Shown piece by piece: positions 59,251 through 64,000 of a DNA stretch of 64,000 bases. Below the pieces are notes generated by a model. That model ran no database searches, was not told the DNA's origin, and was given only the letters and a program-made list of their open reading frames with translations. This DNA is from Chryseobacterium lacus. GTDB taxonomy: Bacteria > Bacteroidota > Bacteroidia > Flavobacteriales > Weeksellaceae. The stretch covers positions 62,001 through 126,000 of the forward strand of contig NZ_QPIE01000002.1 in assembly GCF_003336205.1 (NCBI RefSeq). Reading direction: 5' to 3'. A program made the translations under genes and the position numbers. Every line of letters starts with the position of its first letter. Position 1 is the stretch's first letter.

Positions 59251-59276
59251 AAAAGAACGCAAAATCGCGTTCTTTT
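59251..59276. terminator. bidirectional terminator hairpin
   Basis: AAAAGAACGC pairs with GCGTTCTTTT across a 6-base loop, between the exported hypothetical gene and convergent clpP. Confidence 0.85.
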
Positions 59277-59296
59277 TTTATACCAGATAAAGTATT

Positions 59297-59980
59297 CTAT
59301 TTCTCTTTTTTTCTTTCCAGAACTTCATCTACCATTCCCATTTCTTTGGCTTCAGTAGAGGTCATCCAATAGTCACGATCCGACGCTTTTTCTACCCATT
59401 CATAGGTTTGCCCGGAATGCTGTGCAAGAATTTCATAAAGTTCTTTTTTCAATTTAAGCATTTCGCGAAGATTAATTTCCATATCAGAAGCCACACCATG
59501 TGCACCACCGCTCGGCTGATGAATCATCACTCTGGAATGCTTCAGTGCGGAACGTTTTCCTTTTTCGCCTGCAACCAGCAAAACAGCTCCCATGGAAGCC
59601 GCCATTCCGGTACAGATGGTGGCTACATCAGGTTTGATGATCTGCATGGTATCATAAATTCCAAGTCCGGCATATACACTTCCTCCCGGAGAATTAATAT
59701 AAATCTGAATATCTTTTGACGGATCTGAACTTTCTAGGAAAAGCAATTGTGCCGTAACGATATTAGCGACCTGATCGTCAATTCCGGTTCCTAGGAAAAT
59801 AATGCGGTCCATCATCAGTCTGGAAAAAACATCCATTTGGGCAACATTCAGCCTTCTTTCTTCCATAATGTACGGCGTAAGGTTCGTAGGGGAAAAAGCT
59901 CCCATATATTGGTCGGTGGCAAGGCCGCTGTTTCCAAGGTGTTTTACAGAGAAATCTCTGAAATCTTTTTTAATGTCCAT
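59297..59980 (-). CDS. clpP: ATP-dependent Clp protease proteolytic subunit
   Basis: Serine protease that forms the barrel chamber of Clp proteases and degrades unfolded proteins delivered by ClpX or ClpA. Catalytic Ser129 lies in GMAASMG, His154 in MIHQPSGG, and the Asp in the SDRDYWM region. At 227 residues it has a longer N-terminus than E. coli ClpP before processing. It has no clpX neighbour in this window. Confidence 0.98.
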   Translation of the reverse strand: MDIKKDFRDFSVKHLGNSGLATDQYMGAFSPTNLTPYIMEERRLNVAQMDVFSRLMMDRIIFLGTGIDDQVANIVTAQLLFLESSDPSKDIQIYINSPGGSVYAGLGIYDTMQIIKPDVATICTGMAASMGAVLLVAGEKGKRSALKHSRVMIHQPSGGAHGVASDMEINLREMLKLKKELYEILAQHSGQTYEWVEKASDRDYWMTSTEAKEMGMVDEVLERKKEK

Positions 59981-60043
59981 ATAAAGTTATTTAATATCTT
60001 CTGATTTTCAAAAACTGTTCCCCTTTCAAAGACAGTCAAAATG

Positions 60044-61960
60044 TCATAAAATTCTGTATAATTCTGCATCCATTTCTTTGCGGAGTTCATTCAGTTTCAT
60101 CATCATTACATACTGTTCGGTATTATCGGTTTCCGCCTTCAGGCTTTCTTTTATTTCCTGAATCATGCTCACCACATATTCCCTTTTATGGCGGATCATG
60201 GTATCGCTGATGAGTTTGGGAAGCACTTCCTCCTCCTTGCTGAAAAAAATATTATGCTTGCTCCAGTCGCTGATTTCATAAGGTTCCAAAAGCGCATTGG
60301 CTACTTTCACGGTCAGTTCTTCATCCATCAAAGTAAAGAAAAAACTTCCCGAACGCAGTTCATTTTTTTCAATTCCTTCCTGTATTTCCCGGATAATTTT
60401 TTCATTTATTGGCGACTGTATTTTGTAATCGTCTTCCTCAAAATGAGCCAGAACCTCTTCTATCACGGTGATGGTGTACGGTGTGCCGTCTTCAGTTTCT
60501 CTGTTCAGCACTTGTGCTCCGTATTTCAGCATAAGTTCTATCAGTTTTTCTTCCAGAACCAACAGCGGCTGGACCGAAATCGCCTGTTTGGGAACTACTT
60601 CAAGTTTCGGAGAAGGCCTGGATTCTTCCCTTTTGTACTGCTGTTGCTGAACCTGTTTTTGTAAACCCAGTTCATTGAAAAGGCTTTGTTCGCTTAATCC
60701 AAACCGGGAAGAAACCTCCTTCAGATAGATTTCCTGTTTCAGCGCATTGGGAACACACGCTACCGATTTTACAATATCCCGAATCGCTTCTCCTTTTCGG
60801 ATCGGATCGGTGTTGGCTTCCTGGAGAAGCACTTCCGCTTTGAAATCGATGAAATCCCGGGCTTGTTCCGCAATATACTGTTCTACATATTCCTGAGGAT
60901 GTTTTCCGGAAAAACTGTCAGGATCGTCTCCATCTGGAAATAATACGATGCGGATATTCATTCCTTCCGAAAGCAACATATCAATGCTCCGGAAACTGGC
61001 TTTAATTCCTGCTGCATCGCCATCAAAAAGAATGGTGACATTTTCGGTGAGCCGTTTGATGAGTTTAATTTGTTCTGTAGTCAGCGCGGTTCCGGAACTG
61101 GAAACCACATTCTGAATTCCGTTTTGGTGAAGGGCGATCACGTCCATATACCCTTCCACCAGCAAACAGAGATTCTGTTTGGAAATGGCCTGTTTACTGA
61201 AATTCAATCCGTAAAGAACATTGGATTTGTGATAAATTTCGGTTTCAGGAGAGTTTAAATATTTCGCAGCTTTGGCATTATTCTTCAGAATTCTTCCTCC
61301 GAAACCCAAAACTCTGCCGGAAAAACTGTGAATCGGAAAGATGACCCGCTCGCGAAATCTGTCGATTCCGTACGATGCGTTTTCAGGAAAAACAGAAAGG
61401 CCTGATTTTTCAATAATCTCTTTGCTATAGCCTTTTTCCAGAGCGTATTCGGTGAAGGCATTCTTTTTTTCCGGAGAATACCCCAGCTGAAATTTCCGGA
61501 TAATATCGTCCGGAAGGCCGCGTTCTTTAAAATAGGAAAGCCCGATCAGCCGGCCTTCTTCGGTTTCATGAAGTTGTTCCTGAAAAAAACTCTGAGCAAC
61601 CTCATGAATTTTATAAAGCTGGTCCCGTTCAGACTGCGCCATTTTCTGCTCTTCCGTCTGTTCCTGAATGGTTTCCTCAATTTCAATTCCGTACTTTTTT
61701 GCTGCATGCCGCAATGCTTCGGGATAGGTAAAGCTTTCGATTTCCATTAAAAATGAAATGGCAGTTCCGCCCTTTCCTGTAGAAAAATCTTTCCAGATCT
61801 GCTTGGAAGGAGACACAACAAAACTCGGGGTTTTCTCGTCCTGAAAAGGGCTGAGCCCTTTGAAATTGGAACCTGCGCGCTTCAGTTGTACATATTCACC
61901 AATAATTTCTTCCACCCGGATGGCGGAGAAAATTTTATCGATGGTCTGTTTGGAAATCAT
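60044..61960 (-). CDS. dnaG: DNA primase lacking the zinc-finger ligands
   Basis: Makes RNA primers for DNA replication. The 638-residue form begins MISKQTIDKIFSAIRVEEII; the frame opens at 61996. In the N-terminal CHC2 zinc region the family pattern C-P-F-H ... C-F-G-C is here S-P-F-Q (Ser37, Gln40) and K-D-F-S-T-G (Asp58, Thr61), so all four zinc ligands are missing. The catalytic Toprim domain (VEGYMDVIALHQNG, ILFDGDAAGIKA) is intact, and the DnaB-binding C-terminal part is present. The zinc-free state should be typical of this lineage or a local change; I cannot tell which. Confidence 0.96.
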   Translation of the reverse strand: MISKQTIDKIFSAIRVEEIIGEYVQLKRAGSNFKGLSPFQDEKTPSFVVSPSKQIWKDFSTGKGGTAISFLMEIESFTYPEALRHAAKKYGIEIEETIQEQTEEQKMAQSERDQLYKIHEVAQSFFQEQLHETEEGRLIGLSYFKERGLPDDIIRKFQLGYSPEKKNAFTEYALEKGYSKEIIEKSGLSVFPENASYGIDRFRERVIFPIHSFSGRVLGFGGRILKNNAKAAKYLNSPETEIYHKSNVLYGLNFSKQAISKQNLCLLVEGYMDVIALHQNGIQNVVSSSGTALTTEQIKLIKRLTENVTILFDGDAAGIKASFRSIDMLLSEGMNIRIVLFPDGDDPDSFSGKHPQEYVEQYIAEQARDFIDFKAEVLLQEANTDPIRKGEAIRDIVKSVACVPNALKQEIYLKEVSSRFGLSEQSLFNELGLQKQVQQQQYKREESRPSPKLEVVPKQAISVQPLLVLEEKLIELMLKYGAQVLNRETEDGTPYTITVIEEVLAHFEEDDYKIQSPINEKIIREIQEGIEKNELRSGSFFFTLMDEELTVKVANALLEPYEISDWSKHNIFFSKEEEVLPKLISDTMIRHKREYVVSMIQEIKESLKAETDNTEQYVMMMKLNELRKEMDAELYRIL

Positions 61961-62037
61961 GGGGTAAAAATAACAATTAGTTTCCAAAGCCATCATAAAA
62001 TCCTTATTTTTGGATGAAAATAAAACGTTCTGATTCT

Positions 62038-62448
62038 ATGAAAACGTTCACCATTACGTCGCCTGAAGAATGGCAGGAAGTTGTTGCTGAAGTTCTGCCT
62101 GAACTGCAATATCCGGTTCTTCTTCTCAAAGGAAATCTGGGCGCAGGAAAAACAACCTTCACGCAGTATTTACTGAAAGCATTGGGAAGTTCAGATGACG
62201 TTTCTTCGCCCACGTATGCTATTGTGAACGAATATCATACACCGAAAGGCTTGATTTTTCATTTTGATCTGTATCGGATGAAAGACGTAAGCGAAGTGTA
62301 CGACATTGGAATGGATGAATATCTGGATCAGGCCTTTTTGTGTATTATTGAATGGCCGGAGATTTATGAAGACGAACTGCAGCACTTGCCGCATCACATG
62401 ATGACGATTGAAAATTCGGACGGCAGCCGCACCATAATTTTTGAATAG
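62038..62448 (+). CDS. tsaE: tRNA threonylcarbamoyladenosine biosynthesis ATPase TsaE
   Basis: ATPase partner in making t6A at position 37 of ANN-decoding tRNAs. The 136-residue length is normal. The P-loop GNLGAGKTTFTQYLLKALG, SPTYAIVNEY, and the HFDLYRMKD block with a conserved Glu-Trp motif (IIEWPE) are visible. TATTTTTG at 62005-62012 leaves only one base before the ATG at 62014, so the ATG at 62038 is the start. Confidence 0.95.
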   Translation: MKTFTITSPEEWQEVVAEVLPELQYPVLLLKGNLGAGKTTFTQYLLKALGSSDDVSSPTYAIVNEYHTPKGLIFHFDLYRMKDVSEVYDIGMDEYLDQAFLCIIEWPEIYEDELQHLPHHMMTIENSDGSRTIIFE

Positions 62449-62483
62449 TGTATCTTTGTATCTGATGATTTTAATTTAAAAAA

Positions 62484-63677
62484 ATGAGCAGCGGAACTAT
62501 TTTCACCCCTTTCAAGGAGGAAGAACTGATGCCTTTGGAAGAAAAGCTGGAGGTGGTTCGGAGAGAACCGAAGTTCAGCATTGGCGTTCCGAAAGAAACG
62601 TGCCTGGAAGAGCGTCGAACCTGTCTCACTCCCGATGCCGTTCAGGTGTTGGTTCAGCACGGACACGAGGTCATCATTGAATCTGAAGCGGGTTCCGGTT
62701 CCTTTTTTACCGATCAGCAGTATGCCGATGCCGGTGCACGGATTACTTCAGATCCTAAAGAAGCATTCGGCCAGAATTTGGTGATGAAAATCAATCCGCC
62801 GACGTTTGATGAAATTGATTTTCTGAAACCCAATGCGCATCTTATTTCTGCGCTTCAGATCAATCTTCGCGATGCTTCTTATTTCCTGAAACTGGCAGAA
62901 AAAAAAATCAACGCTATTGCTTTTGAATTTATTTCCGATGAATACAGCCAATTGCCTTTGGTGAGGCTTATTGGCGAGATTGCAGGTACGGCTTCTGTTC
63001 TTTACGCTTCTGAACTTCTGGCACTGTCTAACGGCAATATGCTGGGTGGAGTCACCGGCGTTCGCCCGGCGGAAGTCGTGATTATCGGAGCCGGAATTGT
63101 AGGTGAATTTGCCGTAAAAGCAGCTTTAGGACTGGGAGCGAGTGTTAAGGTTTTCGACAATTCGCTTTCCAAACTTCGCAGGCTTCACATGATGATTGAC
63201 GGTAGGGTTCCTACTTCCATTATCGATCCTAAAGAACTATCGAAAAGCATACGGCGGGCTGATGTACTGATTGCCGCTTTGCCCGAAGCAAGCCGGGTTC
63301 CCGTGGTGACCGAAGATATGGTGCTTAAAATGAAAAAAGGAAGTGTGATCATCGACGTGACGGTGGATTATGGAAATCTGGTAGAAACTACGGAAATTAC
63401 AACACTTACCGATCCTTACTTTATAAAACATGATGTTATTCACTGCGGACTGCCGAATCTTACGTCGAGAATTCCGCGGACGACCAGCAAAGCGATCTCC
63501 AATTTCTTCCTGAGTTATCTTTTGGGATACGACAAAGAAGGAAGTATTGAAAATATATTCATGCATAAAAGCGAAATGAAACAGAGCTTGTACATGTACA
63601 AGGGGCGTCATACAAAAAAAATCATCTGCGACCGCTTCGGGCTGCCTTATCACGATATCAACTTATTACTTTTTTAA
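62484..63677 (+). CDS. ald: alanine dehydrogenase-like protein
   Basis: A 397-residue NAD-dependent enzyme of the alanine dehydrogenase/PNT family, interconverting alanine and pyruvate plus ammonia. GVPKET near residue 34, the catalytic HLISALQ region, and the Rossmann motif IIGAGIVGEFAVKAALGLGA are visible. The family overlaps with NAD(P) transhydrogenase alpha subunits, but there is no second subunit gene here. Residues 1-30 form an extra N-terminal segment compared with shorter relatives. Its stop overlaps the start of the next gene (TAATG). Confidence 0.88.
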   Translation: MSSGTIFTPFKEEELMPLEEKLEVVRREPKFSIGVPKETCLEERRTCLTPDAVQVLVQHGHEVIIESEAGSGSFFTDQQYADAGARITSDPKEAFGQNLVMKINPPTFDEIDFLKPNAHLISALQINLRDASYFLKLAEKKINAIAFEFISDEYSQLPLVRLIGEIAGTASVLYASELLALSNGNMLGGVTGVRPAEVVIIGAGIVGEFAVKAALGLGASVKVFDNSLSKLRRLHMMIDGRVPTSIIDPKELSKSIRRADVLIAALPEASRVPVVTEDMVLKMKKGSVIIDVTVDYGNLVETTEITTLTDPYFIKHDVIHCGLPNLTSRIPRTTSKAISNFFLSYLLGYDKEGSIENIFMHKSEMKQSLYMYKGRHTKKIICDRFGLPYHDINLLLF

Positions 63678-64000
63678 TGTTAAGAAAATTCAAATTCTAC
63701 CTCATCGGCCTTGTACCAGGGCTTCTCATTGTTTTTTTCATCCTGAATCAGAAAGGGGCAAGCTGTAGTGGCTACCTTCCGAACAGCCGCGTTATTGCTG
63801 AAACGCTGAGCAAGGATTTTTCTTATTCTGAAGATTTTCAAACAGAAATGAAGACACTCAATATCGACGAAAAATTCCTGAAAGACAGCATCATCACCAA
63901 AGGTTTTGTAGATTTTGAAAGGAGCAATGCCCAAAAAAAGCCCTGCCCCGATTATCTTTTGCATTATCCTGAAAAAAATCCCCGCTTTGAAATCACCTTC
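63677..64000 (+). CDS. membrane-anchored hypothetical protein (partial, C-terminus outside window)
   Basis: The frame begins at ATG overlapping the ald stop and remains open for 108 codons to the window end. A hydrophobic N-terminal segment (FYLIGLVPGLLIVFFILN) anchors or exports it; the visible part continues as a soluble domain (SCSGYLPNSRVIAETLSKDF). I do not recognise the family. Translational coupling with ald suggests co-expression, but no common role is clear. Confidence 0.8.
   Translation, partial: MLRKFKFYLIGLVPGLLIVFFILNQKGASCSGYLPNSRVIAETLSKDFSYSEDFQTEMKTLNIDEKFLKDSIITKGFVDFERSNAQKKPCPDYLLHYPEKNPRFEITF

Overview
The window looks like a chromosomal segment of a Bacteroidota bacterium, most likely a flavobacterium of the Weeksellaceae (Chryseobacterium/Elizabethkingia type). 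I infer this from the protein families (DUF4290, DUF5686, BT_3928-like, DUF1599/Nmad1, HU, a type IX secretion sorting tail), the near absence of Shine-Dalgarno sites, and many upstream boxes of the form TTTG-N19-TAnnTTTG, the Bacteroidetes sigma-factor consensus. The species cannot be fixed from the sequence alone. No tRNA, rRNA, CRISPR array or intact insertion sequence was seen.

Layout. Bases 1-3180 are accessory-looking: a partial DNA cytosine-5 methyltransferase, a decayed DinB-like fragment, a GTTCGG-rich inverted-repeat zone before a DUF6266 gene, a small helix-turn-helix protein, a possible mini-transcript and an unknown gene. Bases 3181-3997 are non-coding and repeat-rich. From 3998 the content is mostly core: aroC, two thioredoxin-fold proteins, a YkvA-like protein, der, a haem-binding protein, a DCC protein, DUF4290, murA, an alkaline phosphatase, a zinc alcohol dehydrogenase, a TonB-receptor-like barrel, malate dehydrogenase and a nucleoid-associated protein.

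At 18679-28328 a TPR-LuxR regulator faces a five-gene operon with one strong promoter: a membrane-anchored HEAT-repeat protein, a processive family 2 glycosyltransferase, a TPR protein ending in an outer-membrane barrel, a DUF4838 lipoprotein and a DUF1573 lipoprotein. This has the parts list of a synthase-dependent exopolysaccharide export system (compare Pga, Bcs, Alg) but with unusual partners. It is the best candidate here for an undescribed system.

Next come a 1155-residue T9SS-secreted modular protein, small genes, and a tryptophanase-family lyase whose specificity residues fit tyrosine phenol-lyase. The rest is core metabolism and information processing (pnp, panD, HU, pdxH, YqgE/AlgH, alaS, folP, Nmad1, tpiA, clpP, dnaG, tsaE, alanine dehydrogenase), with a convergent pair of DUF5686 outer-membrane proteins and two proteins that keep an enzyme fold but have lost catalytic residues: a class IV aminotransferase-like protein and an AAA protein. 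MurA carries Asp in place of the fosfomycin-target Cys, and DnaG lacks all four zinc ligands.
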